Shown: positions 56,207 to 64,000 of the stretch, piece by piece
How positions within the stretch are numbered: position 1 is the stretch's first letter
Layout: each line of letters begins with the position of its first letter
Assembly (NCBI RefSeq): GCF_036017915.1
Contig: NZ_CP107929.1
Span: 992,001-1,056,000 of the forward strand
Direction of reading: 5' to 3'
DNA length: 64,000 bases
Origin: Micromonospora sp. NBC_00421
GTDB lineage: Bacteria > Actinomycetota > Actinomycetes > Mycobacteriales > Micromonosporaceae
Made by a program: the position numbers and the translations under genes
Notes under the pieces: model-generated
Databases searched by the model: none
What the model was told of the DNA's origin: nothing
The model's input: the letters and a program-made list of their open reading frames with translations, nothing else

Positions 56207-57160
56207 GTGGCACGCTTCGTGCTCAGCCGGGCGGTGAAGGCCGTCCTGACCATCTGGATCGCGATCACCGCGACGTTCTTCCTGCTCCGGCTGCTGCCGG
56301 GGGACCCCACGACCCTCATGGTCGAGGGGGACATGACCCCGGAGATGCAGGCCGCCCTGCTCAAGACGTATGGCCTGGACCGGCCACTCTGGGAGCAGTA
56401 CGTGTCGTACCTGCGCGAACTGACGCAGGGCAACTTCGGCATCTCGTTCCGGCAGATCCAGCCGGTCACCGACATCCTGGTCGAGCGACTGCCCTGGACG
56501 CTGCTGCTGGCCGGTACGGCGTTCGTGGTCACCATCGCCGTCGGCATCCCGATCGGGGTCTACGCGGCGGTGCACCGGGGCCGCTGGCCGGACAAGGTGC
56601 TCCAGGTGCTCGGCATCGGCGGGCACGCGCTCTTCGTGCCCAGCGTGGCGATGCTGCTGCTGGTCTACCTGGGTGCCCGGCTCGGCTGGTTCCCGATCGG
56701 CGGGGCGATCGACCCGGACACCAGGGGCGCGGCGGCCTACGCCAGCCTCGCCCACCATCTGGTGCTCCCGGTGCTCTCGCTGGTGCTGGTGCAGCTCGGT
56801 CCGTACGCGTTGACCCTGCGTACCAACATGATCGAGGTGCTCGGTGAGGACTACATCCGGGCCGCCCGGGCCCGGGGCCTCGCCACCCGTCGCCGCGTGT
56901 GGAAGCACGGTCTGCGCAATGCGATCCTGCCGGCGCTGACCCTGATGGGGCTGCAACTCGGCACCCTGGTCGGCGGCGCCGTGCTCACCGAGACCGTCTT
57001 CGCCTACCCCGGCGTCGGCCGCCTGATCTTCGAGGCGGTCGGGCAACGCGACTATCCCGTGCTGCAAGGAGCGTTCATCATGCTCGCCGTCACCGTCGTG
57101 ATCGCCAACTCGCTGACCGACCTGCTCTACGCCGTCCTCAACCCCAGGATCCGGCTGTGA
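56207..57160 (+). CDS. dppB: Peptide ABC transporter permease (DppB-like)
   Basis: A 317-residue permease with six membrane segments and the DppB/OppB N-terminus (TFFLLRLLPGDPTTLMVEGD). The EAA loop is EDYIRAARARGLATRRRVWK. It starts at GTG 56207 behind AAGGGAGGGG. Its stop TGA lies within the first copy of a 60-bp tandem repeat. Confidence 0.9.
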   Translation: MARFVLSRAVKAVLTIWIAITATFFLLRLLPGDPTTLMVEGDMTPEMQAALLKTYGLDRPLWEQYVSYLRELTQGNFGISFRQIQPVTDILVERLPWTLLLAGTAFVVTIAVGIPIGVYAAVHRGRWPDKVLQVLGIGGHALFVPSVAMLLLVYLGARLGWFPIGGAIDPDTRGAAAYASLAHHLVLPVLSLVLVQLGPYALTLRTNMIEVLGEDYIRAARARGLATRRRVWKHGLRNAILPALTLMGLQLGTLVGGAVLTETVFAYPGVGRLIFEAVGQRDYPVLQGAFIMLAVTVVIANSLTDLLYAVLNPRIRL

Positions 57161-57335
57161 GCGCGAGGAGTGCAGCGCAGCGGAGCCCCGCAGTCGCGAG
57201 GCGAAAGGGAAGCCCTGTGAGCGCGAGGAGTGCAGCGCAGCGGAGCCCCGCAGTCGCGAGGCGAAAGGGAAGCCCTGTGAGCGCGAGGAGTGCAGCGCAG
57301 CGGAGCCCCGCAGTCGCGAGCGAAAGGGAAGCCCC
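57157..57335 (+). repeat. 60-bp direct repeat in three copies between the two permease genes
   Basis: Units lie at 57157-57216, 57217-57276 and 57277-57335; the third lacks one G near 57320. Each begins GTGAGCGCGAGGAG and ends CGAAAGGGAAGCCC, so each carries a possible GTG start and, at its end, a ribosome-site-like AAAGGGAA for whatever follows. The dppC-like gene begins directly after unit 3 with the same GTGAGCGCG. Units 1 and 2 are open as 20 codons each. The unit core GCGGAGCCCCGCAGTCGCGA resembles a dispersed repeat I remember from Micromonospora intergenic regions. Confidence 0.9.
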
Positions 57336-58214
57336 GTGAGCGCGCCGGTGTTGACCGAGCAGACCGTGGCGGTCCAGGAGGTCGGCGTCCGGCCGGCCTG
57401 GCGCAGCTACCTGCGCCAACCCTCCGCCCTGGTCGCGGTAGCCGTCCTGGTGGTGATGGTGGTGCTCGCGGTCGCCGCGCCGCTGATCGCCGACGAGCCC
57501 GGCGGCACCAGCGCCGACGTGCTCCAGTCCCCGTCGGGACGGCACTGGTTCGGCACCGACGACCTGGGGCAGGACATCTTCGCCCAGGTGGTCTGGGGCA
57601 CCCGGACCAGCCTGATGATCGGGGTGGCGGCCTCGTTGATCGCGCTGGTGCTCGGCACCGCGATCGGACTGGTCTCGGCGTACTTCCGGCCGGTCGACGC
57701 GGTCGGCACGGTGATCACCGACGTGATGTTGGCGCTGCCCACCCTGCCGCTGATGATCATGCTGGCGGCGGTGGTCAGCCCGAGTGTCTGGACGCTGACC
57801 GTCATCATCGGCGTCTTCGCCTGGCCCGAGGTTGCCCGCCTGATCCGCTCGCAGGGGCTGGTGGTGACGGCGATGCCCTACATCGACGGCGCCCGGGTGC
57901 TCGGCGCCACCGGTTGGCGGATCGTCACCCGGGAGATCATGCCGGCGGTCGTCCCGCTGATGGTGGTCAGCGTGCTGCTCACCGCCTCCCGGGCGGTCAT
58001 CTCCGAGGCCGGGCTGAGCTTCCTCGGCCTCGGCGACCCGGACGCCTGGTCGTGGGGGCGGATCCTGCTCAACGCCCAGCGCAGCGGGGTGGTGGCGATC
58101 GCCTGGTGGCAGACGCTCTTCCCGTCGCTGGCGATCCTCGCCCTCGTCCTCGCCGCCACGGTCGCCGGCATGCGCTTCAACGACAACCGTGATCCCCGCC
58201 GGAACGGAGGCTGA
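57336..58214 (+). CDS. dppC: Peptide ABC transporter permease (DppC-like)
   Basis: A 292-residue permease. It has an N-terminal membrane anchor (SALVAVAVLVVMVVLAVAAP), the family segment GRHWFGTDDLGQDIFAQVVW and the EAA-type loop around ARVLGATGWRIVTREIMPAV. The GTG start follows the third copy of the 60-bp repeat and uses its AAAGGGAA as ribosome site. It forms the channel with the DppB-like protein. Confidence 0.92.
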   Translation: MSAPVLTEQTVAVQEVGVRPAWRSYLRQPSALVAVAVLVVMVVLAVAAPLIADEPGGTSADVLQSPSGRHWFGTDDLGQDIFAQVVWGTRTSLMIGVAASLIALVLGTAIGLVSAYFRPVDAVGTVITDVMLALPTLPLMIMLAAVVSPSVWTLTVIIGVFAWPEVARLIRSQGLVVTAMPYIDGARVLGATGWRIVTREIMPAVVPLMVVSVLLTASRAVISEAGLSFLGLGDPDAWSWGRILLNAQRSGVVAIAWWQTLFPSLAILALVLAATVAGMRFNDNRDPRRNGG

Positions 58215-58219
58215 CCGCG

Positions 58220-59395
58220 ATGCGGCTGCCCGACAGTTTCTACGCCACGGTCCGGACCCGGCTCAGCGCCGCGCTCGCCGAGCGCGACCTGGACGGCTTC
58301 CTGGCCACTGCACCCGCCGACGTCGCCTTCCTGGTCGGTTTCTTCTACATCGCCACCGAACGGCCGGTCTACCTCTGGATGCCACGCGAGGGCGATCCGC
58401 TGCTGGTCATCCCGCGCCTCGACGAGGAGTACGCGGCCCAGCAGGAGGTGGCCGTCGCCACCGTCAGCTACGCCGAGTATCCGGGGGTGGTCAGCGCCGA
58501 GGAGACCCTCGCCACCGCCCTGTCCGGCCGGCGGGCCCGGCGGATCGGGATCAGCTCCGGCCTCTCCGTCGGCGCGGTGGAGAAGCTGGGCCGGGCCATC
58601 GGCGGGGCCAGCCTGGTGCCCACCGACGCGGTGGCGAGCCTGCGGCTGACCAAGTTCGCCGAGGAGATCCCGCTGCACGAGGCGGCGGCCCGGATCTGCG
58701 ACGACATGCTCGCCGCCGGTCGGGAGCTGATCGCCGACGCGCTGGCGCGGGGCACGGAGTTGCCCCGCGAGGACGAGTTGGCCAGGCATGTGATCGGGTA
58801 CGGCACCGACCGGATGTACGCCGACTACGAGCGGGTCGTCTACACCACCAAGGTGGCCGGCGGGCTGGTCTACGCCGGCCCCAACTCGGCGCTGCCGCAC
58901 GGGTTGCCGACCCGGCGGCGGATCCAGCCCGGGGACACCTTGATCCTGTCGCTGGGCGCGGCGGTGGCGAGCCGGTTCGTGGAGAGCGAGCGGACCTTCG
59001 TCGTCGGCGAGCCCACCGCCGCGCAGCGCCGCTACTACGAGGCCGACCGGGAAGCCCAGCAGGTGGGCACCGAGGCGATGCTCGCCGGCCGGACCTGCGC
59101 CGAGGTCAACCGGACCTGCCTGGACGTGCTGCGCGGGCACGGGCTCGGCGAGTTCATCAGGCACCGGCAGGGGCACGGCATCGGCCTACAGAACCACGAG
59201 CCGCCCTGGGTGGCCGACGGCGACCACACCGTGCTCGCCCCCGGGATGCTGCTGTCCAGCGAGCCGGGCGTCTACGTGCCCGGCCACGCCGGCTACCGGA
59301 TCTCCGACACCGTCCTGGTCACCGAGACCGGCCCGCGCCGGCTGACCAGCTATCCGCGCGACCTGGAAGCCAACGTCATCGAGGGGGTCCGATGA
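58220..59395 (+). CDS. M24-family (Xaa-Pro peptidase/creatinase-like) protein with altered metal ligands
   Basis: A 391-residue two-domain pita-bread protein. GHGIGLQNHEPPW and SSEPGVYVPG keep the His and the first Glu of the family. The two Asp of the DxGA...SDxTRT segment are replaced (LSLGAAVASRFVESERTF: Ser and Glu), and the final Glu of RIEDTVLVT is Ser (GYRISDTVLVT). Three of five dinuclear metal ligands are therefore changed, as in metal-free creatinase-type members. It may hydrolyse a non-peptide C-N bond or act on an unusual peptide. It starts at ATG 58220 five bases after dppC behind CGGAGG, within the peptide-uptake operon. Confidence 0.82.
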   Translation: MRLPDSFYATVRTRLSAALAERDLDGFLATAPADVAFLVGFFYIATERPVYLWMPREGDPLLVIPRLDEEYAAQQEVAVATVSYAEYPGVVSAEETLATALSGRRARRIGISSGLSVGAVEKLGRAIGGASLVPTDAVASLRLTKFAEEIPLHEAAARICDDMLAAGRELIADALARGTELPREDELARHVIGYGTDRMYADYERVVYTTKVAGGLVYAGPNSALPHGLPTRRRIQPGDTLILSLGAAVASRFVESERTFVVGEPTAAQRRYYEADREAQQVGTEAMLAGRTCAEVNRTCLDVLRGHGLGEFIRHRQGHGIGLQNHEPPWVADGDHTVLAPGMLLSSEPGVYVPGHAGYRISDTVLVTETGPRRLTSYPRDLEANVIEGVR

Positions 59396-60225
59396 AGATC
59401 AATGGTGCGGAGCTGGTGGTCGAGGCGTTCGGCCCGACGGACGCTCCGGCGATGATCGTGCACCACGGCGCACCCGGGCTCGGCTCGCGGTCGGAGCCGA
59501 AGCGCTCCTTCGGGCCGTTCGCCGACCGGTTCCGGGTGATCGTCTTCGACGCGCGTGGCTCGGGGGAGTCCAGCGACGACGAGCCGTTCACCCACGAGCA
59601 GTGGGTGGCCGACGTCGACGCCATCCGGGAGCACTTCGGCTACGAGAAGATCGTGATGGCCGGTGGCTCGTACGGCGGTTTCATCGCGCTGGAGTACGCG
59701 GTCGCCCACCCCGACCGGGTCTCCGCGCTGGTCCTGCGGGACACCGCCGCCGATACGGCGCACGACCACCTGGCCGTGGAGCGGGCCCGCAGCACCGACC
59801 GGACGGTGATCCCGCAGTGGGCGATCGACCGGATCGGCACCGGCCGTTTCGAGAGCAACGAGCAGCTCCGCGACTACTGGCAGGCGATCCTGCCGCTCTA
59901 CGACCACCAGCACGACCCGGCGAAGGACGCCGCCCGGCTGGCCGCCACCCGGTTCCACTACCGCACCCACAACGCGGCCTTCGGGCAGAACATGCCGCGC
60001 TACGACCTGAAGCCGAAGCTGCCGCAGATCACCTGTCCCACCCTGGTAACCGTCGGCCGGCACGACTGGCGTACGCCGGTGGCGGCCTCGCAGGTGATCG
60101 CCGACCTGATCCCGGACGCCCGGCTGGTGGTCTTCGAGCACTCCGGGCACTCGCCGCAGTTGGAGGAGGCGGAGCTGTTCCAGCGGGTGGTCCGCGACTT
60201 CCTCCACGAGGCGGGGGTCGGCTGA
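59392..60225 (+). CDS. Alpha/beta hydrolase (proline iminopeptidase-like)
   Basis: A 277-residue alpha/beta hydrolase. The oxyanion strand is HHGAPGLGS, the nucleophile is Ser in AGGSYGGFIAL, the acid is likely in VGRHDWRTP, and the His is in EHSGHSPQLEE. It overlaps the M24 gene by ATGA and the next ATPase gene by TGATG. Relatives include proline iminopeptidases, which would suit a peptide-breakdown operon, but ester or amide hydrolysis is equally possible. Confidence 0.85.
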   Translation: MKINGAELVVEAFGPTDAPAMIVHHGAPGLGSRSEPKRSFGPFADRFRVIVFDARGSGESSDDEPFTHEQWVADVDAIREHFGYEKIVMAGGSYGGFIALEYAVAHPDRVSALVLRDTAADTAHDHLAVERARSTDRTVIPQWAIDRIGTGRFESNEQLRDYWQAILPLYDHQHDPAKDAARLAATRFHYRTHNAAFGQNMPRYDLKPKLPQITCPTLVTVGRHDWRTPVAASQVIADLIPDARLVVFEHSGHSPQLEEAELFQRVVRDFLHEAGVG

Positions 60226-61211
60226 TGGACCCGCTGCTACAGGTCACCGATCTGTGGGTCTCGTTTCCCGGGGCGAGCGGACCGGTGCGCGCCGTCAACG
60301 GGGTGTCGCTGACCCTCCAGGCCGGCCGGACGCTGGCCATCCTCGGCGAGTCCGGCTCGGGCAAGAGCGTCACCGCCCAGGCGGTGATGGGCATCCTGGA
60401 CTCGCCGCCGGCCCGGATCACCGGCTCGGTCACCCTGCGCGGACGGGAACTGCTCACCCTGACGCCGAAGCAACGCGACCGGGTCAGCGGCGAGGAGATC
60501 GGCATGGTCTTCCAGGACTCGATGGCCGCGCTCAACCCGGTCTTCACCGTCGGCGACCAGCTCACCGAGCTGCTCCGGGTCCGCCGCGGGATGTCCCGCG
60601 CAGACGCCCGCCGCCGCGCGGTCGAACTGGTCGACCGGGTCCGCATCCCGGCGGCGAAGGACCGGCTGCGCGACTATCCGCACCAGTTCTCCGGCGGGAT
60701 GCGGCAGCGCATCATGATCGCCCTGGCGATCGCGCTGGAGCCGGCGGCGCTGATCGCCGACGAGCCCACCACCGCCCTCGACGTCACCGTGCAGGCCCAG
60801 GTGATGGAGCTGATCGCGGAGATCCAGCGGGACAGCGGAATGGCCCTGCTGCTGATCACCCACGACCTGGGGGTGGTCGCCGAGGTCGCCGACGACGTGG
60901 CGGTCATGTACGCCGGGCGGATCGTCGAGCGGGGCACCGTCGAGCAGATCTTCGACGGACCGGCCCACCCGTACACCGAGGGGCTGCTCGCCTCGATGCC
61001 CCGGATCGACCGCCGTGACGAACAGTTGTACGCCATCCCGGGAGCCCCGCCCAACCCGGCCCGGCTGCCCGGCGGCTGCCCGTTCCACCTGCGCTGCCTC
61101 CGGCTGACCGAGGAGTGCCGCATCGTGCTGCCCCCGCTGGAGCCGCTGCCCCTGGGCCGGGCCAGTGCCTGTCACCACCGTACGGAGGTGCTGCATGCCA
61201 CCCGGCGATGA
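60225..61211 (+). CDS. dppD: Peptide ABC transporter ATP-binding protein (DppD-like)
   Basis: A 328-residue ATPase. Walker A is [10 protein letters not shown], the signature is [16 protein letters not shown], Walker B is [11 protein letters not shown]. It has the oligopeptide C-terminal extension with Cys-containing [15 protein letters not shown]. Its start shares an A with the hydrolase stop, and its end overlaps the next ATPase by 17 bases. Confidence 0.94.
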   Translation: MDPLLQVTDLWVSFPGASGPVRAVNGVSLTLQAGRTLAILGESGSGKSVTAQAVMGILDSPPARITGSVTLRGRELLTLTPKQRDRVSGEEIGMVFQDSMAALNPVFTVGDQLTELLRVRRGMSRADARRRAVELVDRVRIPAAKDRLRDYPHQFSGGMRQRIMIALAIALEPAALIADEPTTALDVTVQAQVMELIAEIQRDSGMALLLITHDLGVVAEVADDVAVMYAGRIVERGTVEQIFDGPAHPYTEGLLASMPRIDRRDEQLYAIPGAPPNPARLPGGCPFHLRCLRLTEECRIVLPPLEPLPLGRASACHHRTEVLHATRR

Positions 61212-62235
61212 CGTCGTGCTGCGGGTCGACGGCCTGGTCAAGCACTTCCCGCTCAAGGGGCGGGTGCCACTGCGCCCCGGCGGGGTGGTGAAGGCCGTCG
61301 ACGGAGTCTCGTTCGACCTGCGTAGGGGGGAGACCCTGGGGGTGGTCGGCGAGTCCGGCTGCGGCAAGAGCACGCTGGCCCGGATGCTGGTCGGGCTGGA
61401 GCGCCCCACCGCCGGTGAGGTGCGCTTCGGCGACGCGGTGGTGCACCGGGCCCGGGGCCGGGAGCTGCGGGCGCTGCGCCGGCGGATCCAGATCGTGCTC
61501 CAGGACCCGTACACCTCACTGAACCCGCGCCGCACCGTGCGCGACATCCTGTTGCAGCCCTTCGAGATCCACCCCGACGTGCTGCCGAAGGCCCGCCGGC
61601 TGGACCGCATCCGTGACCTGCTCGACCTGGTCGGGCTGGACGCGAGCCTGCACCTGGACCGCTACCCGCACCAGTTCTCCGGCGGCCAGCGGCAACGGAT
61701 CGGCATCGCCCGCGCGCTCGCCCTGCAACCCGACGTGATCGTCTGCGACGAGCCGGTCTCCGCGCTCGACGTGTCGGTCCAGGCCCAGGTGGTCAACCTG
61801 CTGGAGCGGCTCCAGGAGGAGCTGGGCGTGGCGTACGTCTTCATTGCCCACGATCTGTCGGTGGTGCGGCACATCTCCGACCGGGTGGCGGTGATGTACC
61901 TCGGCAAGCTGGTCGAGACCGGCCCCGGCACGCCCCTCTACGAGCAGCCCCGCCACCCCTACACCAAGGCGTTGCTGTCGGCGGTGCCGGTGCCGGAGCC
62001 GGCCCGCCGGGTCGCCCGGCAGCGGATCCTGCTCGCCGGTGACCCGCCCAGCCCGGTGAACCCGCCGTCGGGCTGCCGGTTCCGCACCCGTTGCTGGCAG
62101 GCGACCGAGACCTGCGCGACCACCGAGCCGCCCCTGCTGGCGATCGGCTCCCGCCCGGCCGACGCCGACCCGCACACCCCGTCGACGTCGGCCGCCGGGC
62201 ATCCGGTCGCCTGCCACTACCCGCTGGCCGCCTAG
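61195..62235 (+). CDS. dppF: Peptide ABC transporter ATP-binding protein (DppF-like)
   Basis: A 346-residue ATPase. Walker A is [10 protein letters not shown], the signature is [17 protein letters not shown], Walker B is [11 protein letters not shown], and the C-terminus has the oligopeptide motif [17 protein letters not shown]. It starts at ATG 61195 behind GGAGG. It forms the ATPase pair with the DppD-like protein. Confidence 0.94.
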   Translation: MPPGDDVVLRVDGLVKHFPLKGRVPLRPGGVVKAVDGVSFDLRRGETLGVVGESGCGKSTLARMLVGLERPTAGEVRFGDAVVHRARGRELRALRRRIQIVLQDPYTSLNPRRTVRDILLQPFEIHPDVLPKARRLDRIRDLLDLVGLDASLHLDRYPHQFSGGQRQRIGIARALALQPDVIVCDEPVSALDVSVQAQVVNLLERLQEELGVAYVFIAHDLSVVRHISDRVAVMYLGKLVETGPGTPLYEQPRHPYTKALLSAVPVPEPARRVARQRILLAGDPPSPVNPPSGCRFRTRCWQATETCATTEPPLLAIGSRPADADPHTPSTSAAGHPVACHYPLAA

Positions 62236-62275
62236 TGCGCCGGTGGCGTCGTACCCGTCCCTGAAGGAGAGAGCC

Positions 62276-63478
62276 GTGCTGCAAGAATCCGCGCCGAGGT
62301 ACCGGGGCCACAAGTCCTACGGGTACCTGGAGCCGCACTCGGACTACCGGGTGTTCGACCTGGCGGCTGAGGTCGGCCGAGTGCCCGAGCACGACCTGGG
62401 CCTCACCGAAGCGCAGCGGCAGCGGGTCACCCGGCTGCTGACCGAGCAGATCGCCATCTCGCTGCACGAGCATCCGGTGGTCCTGCCCGAGGACGTCCGG
62501 GAGCTGCGCGCCTACAACCGGACCGCGCGGCAGCGCACCGGCTACGAGGGGCTGTCCCGTTCCGGGCTGACCGCCGTCTTCGACAACTTCATGGCCGGCG
62601 CGTCCTGCGTCACCAGCGAGAACGGCTGGAAGTGGAACGACCTGGTCTACGCGGTCGGGATGCGCCTGAGCGACCTCTACAAGCAGGACTTCGTGGTGCT
62701 GGCGACGTCGCTGGCCGACATCCACGCGGCCAAGCGGGACGGCCGGCTCGCCCTGGTCGCCGGCCTGGAGTGCAGCAGCCCGATCGAGAACGAGCTGGAC
62801 CGCATCGACATCCTCTACGGCTTCGGCGTCCGGCAGCTCGGCATCGCCTACAGCCAGGCGAACATGCTCGGCGGCGGGCTCTCCGAGCGGGTCGACGGCG
62901 GGTTGACCCACTTCGGGCGGCGGGCGGTGGACCGGATGAACAAGTTGGGCATCGCCATCGACGTGTCGCACTCCGGTGACCGGACGTCGTTGGAGGTGGT
63001 CGAGGCGAGTCGGGTGCCGGTCTTCATCACCCACGCGGGGGCCCGTGCGGTGTGGGACACCCCGCGGATGAAGCCGGACGAGGTGATCCGGGCCTGTGCC
63101 GAGCGGGGTGGGGTGATCGGCATCGAGGCCGCGCCGCACACCACCCTGTCGGCGGCGCATCCGCACCATTCGATCGAGTCGGTGATGGACCACTTCACCT
63201 ACTGCGTCGACCTGGTCGGCATCGACCACGTCACCTTCGGCCCGGACACCATGTTCGGTGACCACGTGGGCGTGCACAACACCTATGCCGCGAACTACGC
63301 CCACGACGCCGGCAACCGCCCCGAACACCCCCGGGTGGAGTACGTGTCCGGGGTGGAGAACCCGGGCGAGGCGTTCGGCACCATCGTCGGCTGGCTGGTC
63401 TCGCACGACTACTCCGATGACGAGATCGCCAAGGTGATCGGCGGCAACACGATGCGGGTGCTCGAACAGGTCTGGTGA
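62276..63478 (+). CDS. M19 membrane dipeptidase, copy 2
   Basis: A 400-residue paralogue of the protein at 53326, with the same metal-site segments (GVRQLGIAYSQANMLGGGLS, DVSHSGDRTSLEVV, ITHAGARAVWDTPR). The start is taken as GTG 62276 because AAGGAGAG lies six bases before it; the frame from 62243 lacks a ribosome site. It is the last enzyme gene of the peptide operon. Similarity to copy 1 is high along the whole length and perfect at DNA level over about 165 bases. Confidence 0.88.
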   Translation: MLQESAPRYRGHKSYGYLEPHSDYRVFDLAAEVGRVPEHDLGLTEAQRQRVTRLLTEQIAISLHEHPVVLPEDVRELRAYNRTARQRTGYEGLSRSGLTAVFDNFMAGASCVTSENGWKWNDLVYAVGMRLSDLYKQDFVVLATSLADIHAAKRDGRLALVAGLECSSPIENELDRIDILYGFGVRQLGIAYSQANMLGGGLSERVDGGLTHFGRRAVDRMNKLGIAIDVSHSGDRTSLEVVEASRVPVFITHAGARAVWDTPRMKPDEVIRACAERGGVIGIEAAPHTTLSAAHPHHSIESVMDHFTYCVDLVGIDHVTFGPDTMFGDHVGVHNTYAANYAHDAGNRPEHPRVEYVSGVENPGEAFGTIVGWLVSHDYSDDEIAKVIGGNTMRVLEQVW

Positions 63479-63570
63479 GCCGTCGTCGGCCCTGGGCTGA
63501 ATGCGCGACAACAACTACTACACTCCGCGTACGCCGCGGCCGGCGGCGCGGAGCGAAGAGGTGATGGTGG

Positions 63571-64000
63571 ATGGCGCGGCGCGAGACCGCACTCCAGGCC
63601 GCGCAGGGCCGGTTGATGGAGCTGATCGGCAGCGAGTTCGGCCCCGGCGACAAGCTGCCCAACGAGCGGGAACTGGCCGATCTGCTGGAGGTCAGCCGCG
63701 CCACCGTCCGTGAGGTGCTCGGTCAGCTTGCCGCCGAGGGAGTGGTCAAGCGGACCTGGGGCATCGGCACCTTCGTACACGAGCCGGCTGGCCGGGTGCC
63801 GGTCTCGCTCGGTGACGTCACCGCCCTGCGTGACCGGATCACCGCCTCCGGTCACCGGCCCGCCCTGACCGACGCCGGGGTCAGCCGGTCGACCTGCCCG
63901 GTCGACTGCGCCGAGGTGCTCGGGCTGACCCCGGGCGATCCGGTGTGGCGGGTCGAGCGGCTCTTCACCGTCGACGGAGTGCCGGCGGTCTGGATCCGCG
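63571..64000 (+). CDS. GntR/HutC-type regulator with UTRA domain, N-terminal part (runs off window)
   Basis: From ATG 63571 the frame is open to the window end (143 codons). Residues about 8-75 are a GntR winged helix (PGDKLPNERELADLLEVSRA, then TVREVLGQLAAEGVVKRTWG). The start of a UTRA ligand domain follows (DRITASGHRPALTDAGVSRS, PGDPVWRVERLFTVDGVPAV). It lies 92 bases after the second dipeptidase and is a candidate regulator of the peptide operon. The C-terminal half is outside the window. Confidence 0.9.
   Translation, partial: MARRETALQAAQGRLMELIGSEFGPGDKLPNERELADLLEVSRATVREVLGQLAAEGVVKRTWGIGTFVHEPAGRVPVSLGDVTALRDRITASGHRPALTDAGVSRSTCPVDCAEVLGLTPGDPVWRVERLFTVDGVPAVWIR

Noticed and set aside
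57157..57335. CRISPR array
   Set aside because: The units are contiguous without spacers and carry coding-like translation signals, so this is a tandem repeat.

Overview
The window is high-GC DNA with strong codon bias, frequent GTG starts and tightly overlapping genes (ATGA, GTGA, TGATG junctions), which points to an actinomycete. The gene families, and a 60-bp intergenic repeat that I remember from Micromonospora genomes, suggest Micromonosporaceae. No rRNA, tRNA, CRISPR array or riboswitch was seen. Function calls come from reading motifs by eye, with no database search.

Region 1 (1-31312) is a nonribosomal peptide cluster with two divergent arms. The left arm (minus) runs lysX-like ligase, lysK-like hydrolase, NRPS C-A-T, a thioesterase/acyl-CoA dehydrogenase fusion, P450, GNAT and MFS exporter, with an XRE/NB-ARC regulator at the window edge. 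The right arm (plus) runs sulfotransferase, two proteins with no common family, DegT aminotransferase, split transketolase, LysW-type amino-group carrier protein, LysY and LysZ homologues, MbtH, a large NRPS (A-T-C-A-T) and a C-A-T NRPS. This enzyme set matches the amino-group-carrier route known for vazabitide A and azinomycin: glutamate on a carrier protein is phosphorylated, reduced, extended by two carbons, aminated, sulfated, and closed to an aziridine by sulfate loss. The most unusual feature is that the large NRPS ends in about 775 residues of LanB-type (lantibiotic dehydratase, tRNA-dependent glutamylation) domain without an elimination domain.

Region 2 (31313-39600) holds gene debris, then three minus-strand secreted proteins with related N-terminal CBM35-like modules: a PL11 rhamnogalacturonan lyase and two SGNH esterases, a pectin-degrading set. 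A Ser-Ile-Gly-Ser repeat protein, a VanZ gene broken by a stop codon and an IS256-type transposase scrap follow.

Region 3 (39573-44080) carries an ABC transporter with two membrane proteins, behind a sigma factor lacking region 4 and a leftover anti-sigma membrane segment. A broken TetR gene and transposase scraps come next.

Region 4 (44076-51815, minus) looks like a small C7N-aminocyclitol cluster: Eis-type acetyltransferase, DegT aminotransferase, HAD phosphatase, GMC oxidoreductase, SDR, a 2-epi-5-epi-valiolone-synthase-like cyclase and MFS exporter. Cetoniacytone-type compounds are the nearest comparison I know.

Region 5 (53326-64000, plus) is a peptide uptake and breakdown operon: M19 dipeptidase, Dpp/Opp-type ABC transporter (binding lipoprotein, two permeases, two ATPases), an M24 protein with altered metal ligands, an alpha/beta hydrolase, a second M19 dipeptidase, and the start of a GntR/UTRA regulator.
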